Assembly (NCBI GenBank): GCA_002708265.1
Contig: PANA01000003.1
Location: 62,001-126,000 of the forward strand
DNA: 64,000 bases
Direction of reading: 5' to 3'
Source: Legionellales bacterium
GTDB taxonomy: Bacteria > Pseudomonadota > Gammaproteobacteria > Berkiellales > Berkiellaceae
The translations under genes and the position numbers were made by a program. Below the pieces are notes generated by a model. That model did not search any database and was not told the DNA's origin. It worked only from the letters and a program-made list of their open reading frames with translations. This document shows, piece after piece, positions 46,692 through 55,987 of the stretch (position 1 is its first letter; each line of letters begins with the position of its first letter).

Positions 46692-47618
46692 ATGACTAAA
46701 GCGGTTATCGGATACCGAGACTTGTTTATTGCGCAAGTTTCAGTTGCTATCAATACCGTCGCTGGAAAGTATTTGCTGGCGTATGTCCCCGTGTACCTAT
46801 ATCTCGGTATTCGCTTTTTCATGACCAGCGTTATGCTTTATGCCTTGATGCGTATTTTGGGCGTCTTTTTTGTTGATGTTGATCATCCTACTGGCCGCCT
46901 TACTCGTCGAGACTGGTGGCTGATGGCGGCGTCCTCTTTGTGTGCTGGGCCATTATTCAATGTCTTGATGATGTTGGGAATGAAATATACAACAGCCACC
47001 TCAGCTGGGATTGTGATGAGCACTTTACCCGCTATGCTGGCTCTGTTCTCATTCTGGCTCCTGGGGGAAAAGCTTTCTGTTCGAAAAGGTATTGGCTTGC
47101 TGTTGGCCATTTTAGGGGTCGTTATTCTAAGCTTAGACAGCACCCCTGGAAAATCTGATTTAGGCGCAGGCTCTCTGTTGGGAGATTTTTTGGTCTTCCT
47201 GGCAGTCCTGCCTGAAGCAATGTATTCCGTGCTGCTAAAACTTTTGAACCGTCGAGTAACTGTCATGGGCGCGGCGGTGATTATCAATTTGTTTTCTACT
47301 GTATTCGTTTTGCCAATGATGATTTACGGTGCTTTTGTAATTGATTACAGCACCGTCCCGATGACCGCTTGGTTGTTATTCCCCATTACCTGGTTAGCAA
47401 GTGTTGGGTTTTACTGGCTTTGGGCGAGAGGCCTTCAAGTGATTCCTACCAGTACAGCGGGACTCTTTGGTGGCATAATGCCAGTCGCAACCTCCATCAT
47501 TGCAGTGATTTTTCTATCGGAAATTTTTACGCTTTATGCTGGTGTCGGTATGTCCCTCGTTATTATTTCAATTATTGTGGGCACGGGCGCTAGAATACGT
47601 TTTCTAAGGAGAACTTGA
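46692..47618 (+). CDS. DMT-superfamily (EamA) transporter
   Basis: A 308-residue membrane protein with about ten hydrophobic segments in two EamA repeats: SVAINTVAGKYLLAYVPVYL at the first helix, TTATSAGIVMSTLPAMLALF with FWLLGEKLSVRKGIGLLLAI closing the first half, and TSTAGLFGGIMPVATSIIAV with IFLSEIFTLYAGVGMSLVI closing the second. Substrate is unknown; the operon with rocF/rocD suggests an amino acid or metabolite exporter. It overlaps ubiA (TGATG). Confidence 0.85.
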   Translation: MTKAVIGYRDLFIAQVSVAINTVAGKYLLAYVPVYLYLGIRFFMTSVMLYALMRILGVFFVDVDHPTGRLTRRDWWLMAASSLCAGPLFNVLMMLGMKYTTATSAGIVMSTLPAMLALFSFWLLGEKLSVRKGIGLLLAILGVVILSLDSTPGKSDLGAGSLLGDFLVFLAVLPEAMYSVLLKLLNRRVTVMGAAVIINLFSTVFVLPMMIYGAFVIDYSTVPMTAWLLFPITWLASVGFYWLWARGLQVIPTSTAGLFGGIMPVATSIIAVIFLSEIFTLYAGVGMSLVIISIIVGTGARIRFLRRT

Positions 47619-48469
47619 TGTCTCTATCTGCCTATTGGCGTTTAGGCCGTTTTGATCGACCTATTGGAACTTGGCTGTTATTTTGGCCCGTCCTTTGCGC
47701 GCTTGCTTTAGCTCAACATGGTCAGCCTGAGATACGTCTGCTGGTTATTTTTACTCTCGCGACTGTCTTGATGCGTACAGCCGGCTGTATTTTGAATGAC
47801 TGTTTTGATAAAGACTTCGATGGACATGTTAGCCGAACTAACCAACGTCCCTTGGCAACCAAAGAGCTGTCTGTTAAACAAGCGCTGCCTGTTGCATTTA
47901 CCATGATTGTTGTGTGTGCTGGTTTGGTGCTCATGACCAATAAACTCACAATCCTTATGTCGTTTCTAGCGTTGGGGCTGGCAGTGGTTTATCCGTTAGG
48001 TAAGCGTTTTTTTGGAATGCCCCAACTTATTTTAGGCTTTGCCTTTGCATGGTCTGTTTTAATGGCATACAGCGCAACATTAAATACAATTCCTCCTTCT
48101 GCTTGGGTTATGTTTATCGGGGTAGCAGCTTGGGTCTTTGGCTACGATACATTGTATGGAATGACAGATGCTGAGGATGATAAAAAAATTGGCGTTCGCT
48201 CGAGTGCGCTAACCTTAGGTGAAAAAGCGCCGATTGGCGTGGGGTTAAGCTATGCAATTGCGGTTTTTTGTTGGGGTATTGTCGGTTATCTAGAAAATCT
48301 TTCAATCTTCTATTACATCGGGTTAGCTGCTGTTGTGGCACATATGATCTGGCAGTTGCTACACACAACTACTCAACACCCACAAAAATGCTTTCAAGCT
48401 TTTAAGTCAAATCATTGGTTAGGCGCAATTTTATTCGCTTCTATCTTCTTGGGATGTTGGATCGTTTAG
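47618..48469 (+). CDS. ubiA: 4-hydroxybenzoate polyprenyltransferase
   Basis: Integral membrane prenyltransferase of ubiquinone synthesis. The first Asp-rich motif is NDCFDKDFDGHVSRTNQRPL and the second is YDTLYGMTDAEDDKKIGVRS; RPIGTWLLFWPVLCALAL opens the protein. 283 residues and about eight TM helices fit. TAAGGAG precedes the ATG at 47618. The 3' end overlaps the end of znuA by 39 bases on the opposite strand. Confidence 0.95.
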   Translation: MSLSAYWRLGRFDRPIGTWLLFWPVLCALALAQHGQPEIRLLVIFTLATVLMRTAGCILNDCFDKDFDGHVSRTNQRPLATKELSVKQALPVAFTMIVVCAGLVLMTNKLTILMSFLALGLAVVYPLGKRFFGMPQLILGFAFAWSVLMAYSATLNTIPPSAWVMFIGVAAWVFGYDTLYGMTDAEDDKKIGVRSSALTLGEKAPIGVGLSYAIAVFCWGIVGYLENLSIFYYIGLAAVVAHMIWQLLHTTTQHPQKCFQAFKSNHWLGAILFASIFLGCWIV

Positions 48470-49405
48470 GCAAGCATTTAAGTTTGTGCTTAACTGTTCG
48501 AGTAATGAAAAGTATCCACTTGGCCCTGGCTCAATATTGGCCCCCAGAGGATCAAGGACTCCAACTTTAATAGCCACACCATCTAACAAGTTGGTAATCA
48601 TAGCATCAGGGAACTGAGGCTCTTTAAAAATACAAACCGCAGCTCTGCCTTGGATAATGTCTCGTATCTGATGAGCACGTTTAACGCTTAGGCTACTGTC
48701 AGGATGCAGGTGCATAGCGCCAACACTATTGAGTCCATAGTACTGTTCAAAATACTGATAGCCGTCATGAAACACCATGTATGGCATCGTTTTTATGTCA
48801 GATAGTACATTCGAAATATTCGTATCAACTTGCTTAAGGCGAGCTTGAAAATCTTGGGTGTTTTTGAGGTACCGTAAGCTGTTCTCAGGGTCCAGTAAAA
48901 CCAAATGTTCACTGACAACTTGGGCAATCTGAGCTGCGTTTTTGGGAGATAGCCACAAATGTGGATCGGATGTCAGCAAGTCAATATCGTGCTCATGAAG
49001 ATGCGCATGATCAGAGTGTTCATCGTGTGAGTGTGTATGCTCTGGCCACTCAATAGTTTCTCTTTGCGGCAGTATCGTTAAACTCGCAACATGCTCAAGT
49101 GCTAAGACAACCGGTGCTCGAGATAAATTGTCTAAAGGGCGTACTAGATAATTTTCTAGGCTTGGGCCTACCCACAAAATAAAGTCAGCCTTATGAAGGC
49201 GTTGAGCATCGGACGGCGCTAATGATAAATGATGTGGGGATTGGCCAGCAGGGATCAAAAGAGATGGCGTGAAAACCCCCTCCGTAACCGCGCTGACAAT
49301 GGAGTGCAAGGGCGCAATGCTGACCAAAACATTTGGCGGCTTTGCATAAGCATAAGGGCTGACTAGTGTCGCCAAGAAAGTGAGCAGGGCGATGAAGGTT
49401 CTCAT
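48431..49405 (-). CDS. znuA: Zinc ABC transporter substrate-binding protein
   Basis: A periplasmic zinc-binding protein of the cluster A-I family. Signal peptide FIALLTFLATLVSPYAYA; zinc His in SIAPLHSIVSAV and DPHLWLSPKNAAQIA; the His/Glu-rich loop around residues 120-150 (HTHSHDEHSDHAHLHEHD) is characteristic for ZnuA. 324 residues. It is divergent from znuCB with a 40-bp gap that probably holds the shared control region; a Zur site was not recognised with confidence. Confidence 0.95.
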   Translation of the reverse strand: MRTFIALLTFLATLVSPYAYAKPPNVLVSIAPLHSIVSAVTEGVFTPSLLIPAGQSPHHLSLAPSDAQRLHKADFILWVGPSLENYLVRPLDNLSRAPVVLALEHVASLTILPQRETIEWPEHTHSHDEHSDHAHLHEHDIDLLTSDPHLWLSPKNAAQIAQVVSEHLVLLDPENSLRYLKNTQDFQARLKQVDTNISNVLSDIKTMPYMVFHDGYQYFEQYYGLNSVGAMHLHPDSSLSVKRAHQIRDIIQGRAAVCIFKEPQFPDAMITNLLDGVAIKVGVLDPLGANIEPGPSGYFSLLEQLSTNLNACLNDPTSQEDRSE

Positions 49406-49445
49406 GTGATAAAATCCTTATGTCAAAAGCCAGGATACCAGCAAA

Positions 49446-50192
49446 ATGTCTGATCCCTTAATTTGGTCAAAGTCGGTTACCTTAAAAAAAGATAATCAAA
49501 CCATTCTCTCACAAGTTGATTTTGAGTGTCACCCACATGAGATAGTAACCTTAATAGGTCCTAATGGCGCAGGGAAGTCATCTCTGATTAAAGTCTTATT
49601 GGGGCTTCAACCCCCCAGCAGTGGTCGGGTTGGTCGAAAAAAAGGTCTGGTCATTGGGTATGCGCCCCAAAATGTACAAATAGATGCTTCGTTGCCTATG
49701 ACGGTAGAGCGGTTTCTAAGGTGTGTACCTAAGGTGTCAAAAGCGCAGTGTGAAACCGCCCTCAAAGAAGTGGGGGCTCATGTTGTCATCGATCAATCCC
49801 TGATGACTCTTTCAGGTGGGCAATGGCAAAGAGTATTGATTGCGCGGGCCTTACTCAGAAATCCTCAACTTTTAGTCTTGGATGAGCCTGCTCAGGGCGT
49901 TGATATCGCCGGACAGGCCCAGCTCTATGAGCTAATAGCCGATCTAAACCACCAACGTGGGTGTGCGGTTTTATTAGTTTCACATGATTTGCATGTCGTT
50001 ATGGCTCAAACAAATCGTGTATTGTGCCTTAATCAGCATGTTTGCTGTGATGGACAGCCTTCTTCGGTTTTGGCGGATCCCTCTTTTATTGAAGTGTTTG
50101 GCTCTCAGGCCGCAAAATCCTTTGCCTTATATCCCCACAGCCATAATCATGACCATGATATCGATGGCAATATCATCCACAAGGAGCTTTAA
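49446..50192 (+). CDS. znuC: Zinc ABC transporter ATP-binding protein
   Basis: Walker A IGPNGAGKSSLIKVLLG, signature LSGGQWQRVLIARAL and Walker B LLVLDEPAQGVD are complete. The C-terminus carries a His-rich tail (YPHSHNHDHDIDGN), which fits zinc handling. 248 residues. znuB starts 2 bases later. Confidence 0.96.
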   Translation: MSDPLIWSKSVTLKKDNQTILSQVDFECHPHEIVTLIGPNGAGKSSLIKVLLGLQPPSSGRVGRKKGLVIGYAPQNVQIDASLPMTVERFLRCVPKVSKAQCETALKEVGAHVVIDQSLMTLSGGQWQRVLIARALLRNPQLLVLDEPAQGVDIAGQAQLYELIADLNHQRGCAVLLVSHDLHVVMAQTNRVLCLNQHVCCDGQPSSVLADPSFIEVFGSQAAKSFALYPHSHNHDHDIDGNIIHKEL

Positions 50193-50194
50193 CA

Positions 50195-51007
50195 ATGGGA
50201 GAGTTTTTTTGGCGGGCATGGCTGGGAGGAATAGGGATCGCTTTAATCTGCGCGCCACTGGGAACAGTAATGGTCTGGCGCAGAATGGCCTATTTTGGAG
50301 ATACCCTTTCTCATGGTGCTTTATTGGGGGTTGCCCTTGCTGTTTTATTCCAAGTACACCTAATGATAGGGGTCGCTGCATGCAGCATTCTGATCGGATT
50401 GTTACTAAAGCAGCTGTTAGTTCAAACAAAAGTCCCAACAGACGCCCTGCTTGGCATTTTATCCCATACCACTTTGGCAGCAGGGCTTATTACGGTCACT
50501 GCACTTCCAGGCCCCAGATTGGCAATTAGTACGCTCCTTATGGGGGATATTCTGTCTCTATCCTGGGGTGAAGTCACCGCTATTTGGGTGGCCGGTAGCT
50601 TTGCCATCGTGGCTTTTTGGCAGCTTTATCCTACTTTAATCGCCAGTACGATAGATAAAGATATCGCTCAAGTTGAAGGCTATCCCGTTCGTTGCGCGGA
50701 TACTGGGTTTATCTTGTTATTGGCTCTGTTGGTCGCCTTGGCCTTGAAGGTTGTCGGAGCATTACTGATTACGGCTCTTTTAGTCATTCCGGCCGCAACG
50801 GCTCGGCAAATGGCACGTTCGCCAGAGCAAATGATTATTTATGCAGCAGCGGTTGGCCTACTAGGCGTTAGTGGCGGGCTCTGGACCTCTGTGTGGTTTG
50901 ATATTGCGACAGGGCCGGCGATGGTCTGTCTGTGTGCAGGGCTGTTTTTCATTAGTGTTTTGATATCTAACTTTGGCCAGTCTACTTTGAGAAATGGAAA
51001 CCAATAG
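50195..51007 (+). CDS. znuB: Zinc ABC transporter permease
   Basis: A 270-residue ABC-3-family permease with about eight TM helices: CAPLGTVMVWRRMAYFGDTL and SHGALLGVALAVLF are the typical start, and LLITALLVIPAATARQMARS is a family landmark. It forms the channel of the ZnuABC importer. It terminates 68 bases before the orphan gene. Confidence 0.95.
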   Translation: MGEFFWRAWLGGIGIALICAPLGTVMVWRRMAYFGDTLSHGALLGVALAVLFQVHLMIGVAACSILIGLLLKQLLVQTKVPTDALLGILSHTTLAAGLITVTALPGPRLAISTLLMGDILSLSWGEVTAIWVAGSFAIVAFWQLYPTLIASTIDKDIAQVEGYPVRCADTGFILLLALLVALALKVVGALLITALLVIPAATARQMARSPEQMIIYAAAVGLLGVSGGLWTSVWFDIATGPAMVCLCAGLFFISVLISNFGQSTLRNGNQ

Positions 51008-51075
51008 GCAACTGTGTTACCGTTTCGCAACGAATAATTATATACCCTAAACTGCCCCAAATTTGGAGAGAGATA

Positions 51076-52536
51076 ATGGCTGACCAGTTAGACTTTTTCG
51101 TTCATGGTTTGCGTTTTGGTGAAGGCGCCAATGCCTACGTTTTGCCAATTATGGCTTCTTGTGCGCAGTTAAGAGACCTCGTTGTTGCCGCACCTAGCCT
51201 TACCTCAAGAATGGACCCTTGCCACCAAGAAGCTTGGGCTACTCTTCAAGAGTCGCAGGGAATGGTTACCCTAGAGGCCAATGATTTAGCGCGGTTTAAA
51301 AAAGTTTTTGGTGAAAAGTGCGCGGAGCTGACAAATTTACCTCAAGACGCTACAGCTGAAGCGCGTGAATCCCTACATGCTGAAATTAAAAAAATTATTA
51401 CAGATGCAAAGAAGGCTTTGCAAGCGCAGATAGAGCAGCTCTACACAAGCATATATGAAGATATGGACCGTCATCATTTGCCTTTCCCTGAAATGATTCC
51501 ATTAAAGGCATACAAAGCTGCGGATAAGAAGCTGCTGGACAAGTTATACGACAACAAGAAAGTTAAAGAAGAACTACCAGCGTGGGCAACAGGTATCGAG
51601 ATAGCGGGCGCCCATACAGCCATTCTGAACTACAAAAAAGCGAAGAAAAACTGGCTACAGAAATTAAGCGAGTGGGGCTGGTTAATCGACTCCGCTGCTG
51701 TGGCGATTGGTGCCGGTGTCTTAGCGGGCTTGGGTGCGATGACCCCTGTGGGTTGGGCTATTGCAGGTGCTTTGCTATTAACGACGTTTGTTGATAAATG
51801 GCAAGGAATTGATTCTAAAGGGACGCGTTTGTTGGACTGGATCCGAAGAACGTGGCACGGCGATTATCATAATAGAGATGCTGTTAGACAGCCAAACTGG
51901 AAGAGTTGGAAGCCGTGGGTTGCTTTAGGTGTTACAGGGCTAATTTTATTCTCAGCGGGTGCCGCTGCTTATAAGATGTTTATCTCTGCGATGAAGTTAA
52001 CGCATGCTATATTTGCGACGATCTATGCGGTATGCGCTACCAGCTTTACTTTATCCTCGCTATTCGGTGGTTTTAATAAAGCGCTAAAAGAAATTGATAT
52101 GACACTTTGGTTTGATAAAATTCGCGAGTACCGTCCTTGCGAAGAAGCTAAAGTGGCCGACAAGATTGCAGCGGTTGCACATAAAGCCAATCATACAGCA
52201 GTCTTTGATGAAGCAGATTTGCTGGCACATCAGAATTCTCTTCTTGCCCAGCGAGTGGCTTCCATGCATGCGCTGTTGTCTGCTGCTGAAGAAGAGCGCG
52301 CTTCTCTCGACCTCATCGAAGAAGTATCCAGTGGTGCTGCTAATGATGATGGTGATGTGTTCTTACCCGCATGTGACGGGGGGCTCTCAACAAGTCTTCG
52401 CGCAACACCAGAACTTGCATCACAGCCTGAACAGGTAGAGAATTCAGAATTAGAAGATGATGTGGCTAACAGATCAAAAGAAACATCAGAAAAAAGTGAG
52501 ATACACACCTGCTGTGGTGGTGGTAGACCTCGCTAG
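51076..52536 (+). CDS. Hypothetical membrane protein (486 aa) with acidic, Cys-Cys tail
   Basis: The N-terminal 180 residues are soluble and include a charged helical stretch (LHAEIKKIITDAKKALQAQI). Two hydrophobic hairpins follow: AAVAIGAGVLAGLGAMTPVG with WAIAGALLLTTFV (about 207-240), and WVALGVTGLILFSAGAAAYK with LTHAIFATIYAVCATSFTLS (about 278-325). The last 100 residues are acidic and disordered (VENSELEDDVANRSKETSEK) and end CCGGGRPR. GGAGAGAG precedes the ATG. No known domain. A Glu-rich C-terminal tail is a feature of many Dot/Icm substrates, so an effector role is possible. The next gene also ends in a CC motif. Confidence 0.65.
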   Translation: MADQLDFFVHGLRFGEGANAYVLPIMASCAQLRDLVVAAPSLTSRMDPCHQEAWATLQESQGMVTLEANDLARFKKVFGEKCAELTNLPQDATAEARESLHAEIKKIITDAKKALQAQIEQLYTSIYEDMDRHHLPFPEMIPLKAYKAADKKLLDKLYDNKKVKEELPAWATGIEIAGAHTAILNYKKAKKNWLQKLSEWGWLIDSAAVAIGAGVLAGLGAMTPVGWAIAGALLLTTFVDKWQGIDSKGTRLLDWIRRTWHGDYHNRDAVRQPNWKSWKPWVALGVTGLILFSAGAAAYKMFISAMKLTHAIFATIYAVCATSFTLSSLFGGFNKALKEIDMTLWFDKIREYRPCEEAKVADKIAAVAHKANHTAVFDEADLLAHQNSLLAQRVASMHALLSAAEEERASLDLIEEVSSGAANDDGDVFLPACDGGLSTSLRATPELASQPEQVENSELEDDVANRSKETSEKSEIHTCCGGGRPR

Positions 52537-52644
52537 TGGCAAATAAAAAGAACAGGGCTGTGCTAACCAGCTTCGGCTGAGTAGGACAATAGCAATGACT
52601 TCGGAAGGTCTAGCCTTATAACAAAGAGAAAATAAGGAGATACC

Positions 52645-53448
52645 ATGGCTTCTACATCTATCCCGGTTGCACAAAGCGGACACCCTCATAAAGAAGGGGC
52701 GGCGCCTATGCCTCAAACCTGTAAGAAAGGAGAACCTTGCTGCCCAGGAAAAAAACACGGCGGTAGGTTGTTGCGTCAAATTCATAATGAAAGTGGCCAT
52801 CATTGGCTTGAATCAGCTGAAAAGCATGATGTTCAGGTCGAATATGAGCTAGGCACTGCGTTATTAGCAACTTTCTTTGAGCAATCTACAGCAAAAGGCT
52901 CTCAATTTGAGGCCTTTTTCAAAGATTTCTTGAAGGAAAGCATTAACGATTATCCCGCTAAACCTAGCAGCTATACACCTAGGCGTCATGAAAAAGGCGC
53001 TACGTTACCTTGCCCTTCTAAAGTGGCCGGTCAAGCTTGGTTGGTATCTGAAAAGGGTGTTGATATTACGTATGTGTCTCAGTTGGTAGGAGCGAACTTC
53101 GTAGCGAATAGTGTGAATGCGCTTCTAGCGTCTAAGGAGTTTGGAGCCTCTGCAAAAGCGGCATTAACTGAACTATACAGAAGTGCACATTGGTTCACGG
53201 CTCAAACGTCATACACATCAATTGATATGTTAACCTCTTTAGCCAGAATCGTTAGAAACGGTGTGAGAGCAAAACCAACCGCTACCGATACTGTTAGAGA
53301 TGTTGAAGATATAGGTAAATCTTTTGCACCAATGGCTGCTATGAGAATCCGGCCATCTGCAGAAGAGCCTCGTTCACCTGAACTTTCTGAGCAAGAAGAG
53401 CTGGTCAAGAGTACTAAAGAGGCTAAGCCTTCTTGTTGCCGTAAGTAA
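52645..53448 (+). CDS. Hypothetical protein (267 aa), Cys-rich ends, C-terminal CCRK
   Basis: The N-terminus is unusual: low complexity and rich in His, Lys and Cys (CKKGEPCCPGKKHGG near residues 28-42). The central part is helical and soluble, with LGTALLATFFEQSTAKGSQF and VANSVNALLASKEFGASAKA. An acidic Ser/Glu stretch (EEPRSPELSEQEEL) precedes the end KPSCCRK. The final CCRK has the CCxx form recognised by eukaryotic geranylgeranyl transferase II in Rab proteins. AAGGAG precedes the ATG and a strong terminator follows. No known domain. It probably forms a unit with the 51076 gene (108-bp gap). Confidence 0.65.
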   Translation: MASTSIPVAQSGHPHKEGAAPMPQTCKKGEPCCPGKKHGGRLLRQIHNESGHHWLESAEKHDVQVEYELGTALLATFFEQSTAKGSQFEAFFKDFLKESINDYPAKPSSYTPRRHEKGATLPCPSKVAGQAWLVSEKGVDITYVSQLVGANFVANSVNALLASKEFGASAKAALTELYRSAHWFTAQTSYTSIDMLTSLARIVRNGVRAKPTATDTVRDVEDIGKSFAPMAAMRIRPSAEEPRSPELSEQEELVKSTKEAKPSCCRK

Positions 53449-53458
53449 AGTTAGCTGT

Positions 53459-53490
53459 AAAAAAAGCCGCATAATGCGGCTTTTTTTTTT
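53459..53490. terminator. Strong bidirectional terminator
   Basis: AAAAAGCCGCA, a TAA loop and TGCGGC followed by ten T form a classical terminator between the convergent 267-aa gene and the SCO gene; the A-run on the left serves the minus strand. Confidence 0.92.
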
Positions 53491-53496
53491 GGTTGC

Positions 53497-54108
53497 TTAA
53501 GAGGAGCGCTCTTTTATATGCTGAAAGTCACTCAAGATGACGTCTGCAGAGGCTGGCGCGTTGTAAATAGCCGTTAGTTCACCCCTTGGGTTGATGAGCA
53601 ATAGTGTATCAGAGTGATCTATCTTTTCTTGATTAGGGTCTTGGCTATTAGATAAGAAAACATATAACGCTTTTGCAAGAGTCGCAACCTGCTCATGTGT
53701 TCCAAGTCCCCCCTCAATCCGATCACTAAAAGCGCTCACGTAAGCATCTAGGTTTTCTAAGTTGTCCCGCATCGGATCAGCAGACACAAAAATAAAACGC
53801 GTATTATCATTTTCAGGTAAAGATTCAGCTGCCACCTTTAGCTTTGCTAAAGTAGCTGGACAAATGTCAGGACAGCTGGTGTATCCAAAATACATAAATG
53901 ACCAGCCGCCCTTTAATTTTTCAGGTGTGATTTCAACACCTTTAGTACTCTCTAATGTAAAACTAGGAAGTTTTACACTAGGAATTTCAGTTGCGCTTAA
54001 TAAAGGCATAGTGTGCATAGGCTGGCTTTGCTGACGCCAGGTACCAAGCCCAATGGCAATCAAAACCATAATGCAAAGAAGGAGTAATGATCGTTGTAAT
54101 ACACTCAT
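53497..54108 (-). CDS. SCO1/SenC-family copper chaperone
   Basis: Thioredoxin-fold protein for CuA assembly in cytochrome oxidase subunit II. TM/signal anchor SLLLLCIMVLIAIGLGTW; copper motif GYTSCPDICPATL (CxxxC); His in IDHSDTLLLINPRGEL. 203 residues with the ATG at 54108. It overlaps the ctaB stop (ATGA) and is the last gene of the oxidase cluster. Confidence 0.94.
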   Translation of the reverse strand: MSVLQRSLLLLCIMVLIAIGLGTWRQQSQPMHTMPLLSATEIPSVKLPSFTLESTKGVEITPEKLKGGWSFMYFGYTSCPDICPATLAKLKVAAESLPENDNTRFIFVSADPMRDNLENLDAYVSAFSDRIEGGLGTHEQVATLAKALYVFLSNSQDPNQEKIDHSDTLLLINPRGELTAIYNAPASADVILSDFQHIKERSS

Positions 54109-54983
54109 ATTAATACCCACTGATAAAAATGATCCCAAATCATGAGAATAAATAACAAAAACAAATAGACGATTGAAAAGAAAAATGAATCTAATGCCGC
54201 CTTGTTCTCTTCATATAAAAAGATTCTGATAACACTCCATAAATATAACGTGTTTAATAGGGTGGCACCGACTGCATAAATTAAACCAAATAATCCCGTT
54301 AAATAGGGCAATAATGTCACCGGAAATAAAAGCAGGGTGTACAGCAGGATGCTGAGCTTTGTAAAAGGAACACCATGTGTGACTGGTAACATAGGAAGAC
54401 CTGATTTTTCATAATCGATGCGACGATTAATCGCTAAGGCCCAAAAGTGCGGTGGTGTCCACGTAAAGATAATCAGCACTAACAGCCAACTGTTAGCATC
54501 GACTTGGCCAGTGACAGACGTCCAGCCGAGTAAAGGCGGTAACGCGCCCGCGAGCCCCCCAATCACTATGTTTTGAGGTGATGCCTTCTTAAGCAGTAAG
54601 GTATAGATAAACGCATAACCAATCATGGTTAAAGCGGTTAACCAGCAGGTTAAGGTATTGACCATAAAAAAGAGTGTGCTCAACCCAACAGTTGCCAACA
54701 CAATCGCAAAAGTGATGGCTTGTGTTGCATTCACTCGTCCGCTAGCTACGGGACGATTCTGGGTGCGCCTCATGCGCATGTCTATCTGCTGTTCAACCAA
54801 ATGGTTAATAACCGCAGAAGCACCAGCGGTTAAACCGATCCCTAAAGTTCCCCAACAAAATGGCGCCCAAGCAATCCCACCAGGCATTGCCAGCAACATG
54901 CCGACCCAGGCCGTTATCAACATCAGTAAGACCACACGTGGCTTAGTGAGTGTCCAGTAGTCCCGAATCACACTGGCCGTCAT
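54105..54983 (-). CDS. ctaB: Protoheme IX farnesyltransferase
   Basis: Converts heme B to heme O (also called cyoE). UbiA-type fold with INHLVEQQIDMRMRRTQNRP and WTPPHFWALAINRRIDYEKS as Asp- and Arg-rich motifs. About nine TM helices, 292 residues. It overlaps ctaA by 1 base, so heme O and heme A synthesis are coupled. Confidence 0.95.
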   Translation of the reverse strand: MTASVIRDYWTLTKPRVVLLMLITAWVGMLLAMPGGIAWAPFCWGTLGIGLTAGASAVINHLVEQQIDMRMRRTQNRPVASGRVNATQAITFAIVLATVGLSTLFFMVNTLTCWLTALTMIGYAFIYTLLLKKASPQNIVIGGLAGALPPLLGWTSVTGQVDANSWLLVLIIFTWTPPHFWALAINRRIDYEKSGLPMLPVTHGVPFTKLSILLYTLLLFPVTLLPYLTGLFGLIYAVGATLLNTLYLWSVIRIFLYEENKAALDSFFFSIVYLFLLFILMIWDHFYQWVLI

Positions 54984-55987
54984 TATCTTTGCCCCTGGTG
55001 TTTAGGATGGGTGAAGTAAAGCGCAACGACTAAAGTAATTAACATCAAAGCCGCCGTAGCATTATGAGCCACTGCAATTGGTACGGGCAGCCATAACGCA
55101 ACATTCGCAATACCGAGCGTGACTTGTGTTAGTAACAAGATCATCAAAAATATGCCAAGCCGTTGATAGAATGGGGCATGCTGGCTTACCAATTGAATAC
55201 ACAATCGAGCAATCATCAGAAAGCTAATTAATGCGCCTAGGCGATGTACCATCTGAATGGTGACACGGTCAGCATAACCCATTGCGCTCAAAGGCAGCTC
55301 AAGACCATAACCTTTAAATAGATGGAATGCCTCTTTGGAAAAAGGAACAAAAAGCTGACCATGACACGTTGGAAAATCAGGACACACTAAGGCCGCGTAA
55401 TTGGCACTCGTCCACCCCCCCAAAAAGATCTGGCAAACCAGAGCGACAAAAGCGATGATACCCCAATGGAAAGTTGGTTTATGTATGTGAGGGACGCTTG
55501 GGCGAGACTGGCGCAGTAATAACCATGTCAGCAGGGATAATAAAGTAAAGCCGCCAAGTAAGTGTCCCATAACCACGACGGGTAAAAGCTTTAATGTGAC
55601 CGTCCACATCCCCAGCATCGCCTGAAAAACCACAAGCCCCAGCATAAACGCCGCAATTGGCCAGCTGGCTTTTGCCTCACGCCTAAATCGCCAAGAGGAG
55701 AAAGCGATCACGGCAATTAACAATCCTAATATGCCCGCAATATAGCGATGGCCCATTTCCGCCCAAGCTTTTGTTCTGTCAACAGGGGCATGGGGATAGA
55801 GCGCCTGTGCCTTTGCAATGTCTTCCGCTGAACTAGGAACCGTTAATTGGTGATAGCAACCAGGCCAATCAGGGCAGCCTAAACCGGCATCAGTAATGCG
55901 GGTGTATGCGCCAACAACCACGACGGCAAAGGCAAAGAAAAGAGAAAAAAGCGTTAAACCGATACGCCAATAAGCGGTCCTATCCAT
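54983..55987 (-). CDS. ctaA: Heme A synthase
   Basis: Oxidises heme O to heme A (COX15/CtaA family). Conserved parts: RITDAGLGCPDWPGCYHQL with a Cys pair, KAWAEMGHRYIAGILGL with the heme His, and VTIQMVHRLGALISFLM in the second half. 334 residues and about eight TM helices. It shows that the oxidase downstream of transcription is aa3-type. The stop overlaps ctaB's start. Confidence 0.95.
   Translation of the reverse strand: MDRTAYWRIGLTLFSLFFAFAVVVVGAYTRITDAGLGCPDWPGCYHQLTVPSSAEDIAKAQALYPHAPVDRTKAWAEMGHRYIAGILGLLIAVIAFSSWRFRREAKASWPIAAFMLGLVVFQAMLGMWTVTLKLLPVVVMGHLLGGFTLLSLLTWLLLRQSRPSVPHIHKPTFHWGIIAFVALVCQIFLGGWTSANYAALVCPDFPTCHGQLFVPFSKEAFHLFKGYGLELPLSAMGYADRVTIQMVHRLGALISFLMIARLCIQLVSQHAPFYQRLGIFLMILLLTQVTLGIANVALWLPVPIAVAHNATAALMLITLVVALYFTHPKHQGQR

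Noticed and set aside
49406-49445. Zur operator between znuA and znuC
   Set aside because: The gap has only a weak dyad (TGATAA...TTATGTCA) that does not match the known gammaproteobacterial Zur box well enough to annotate.
52084-52508. Overlapping minus and plus frames inside the 486-aa gene
   Set aside because: They are shadows of the long coding frame, without start signals.
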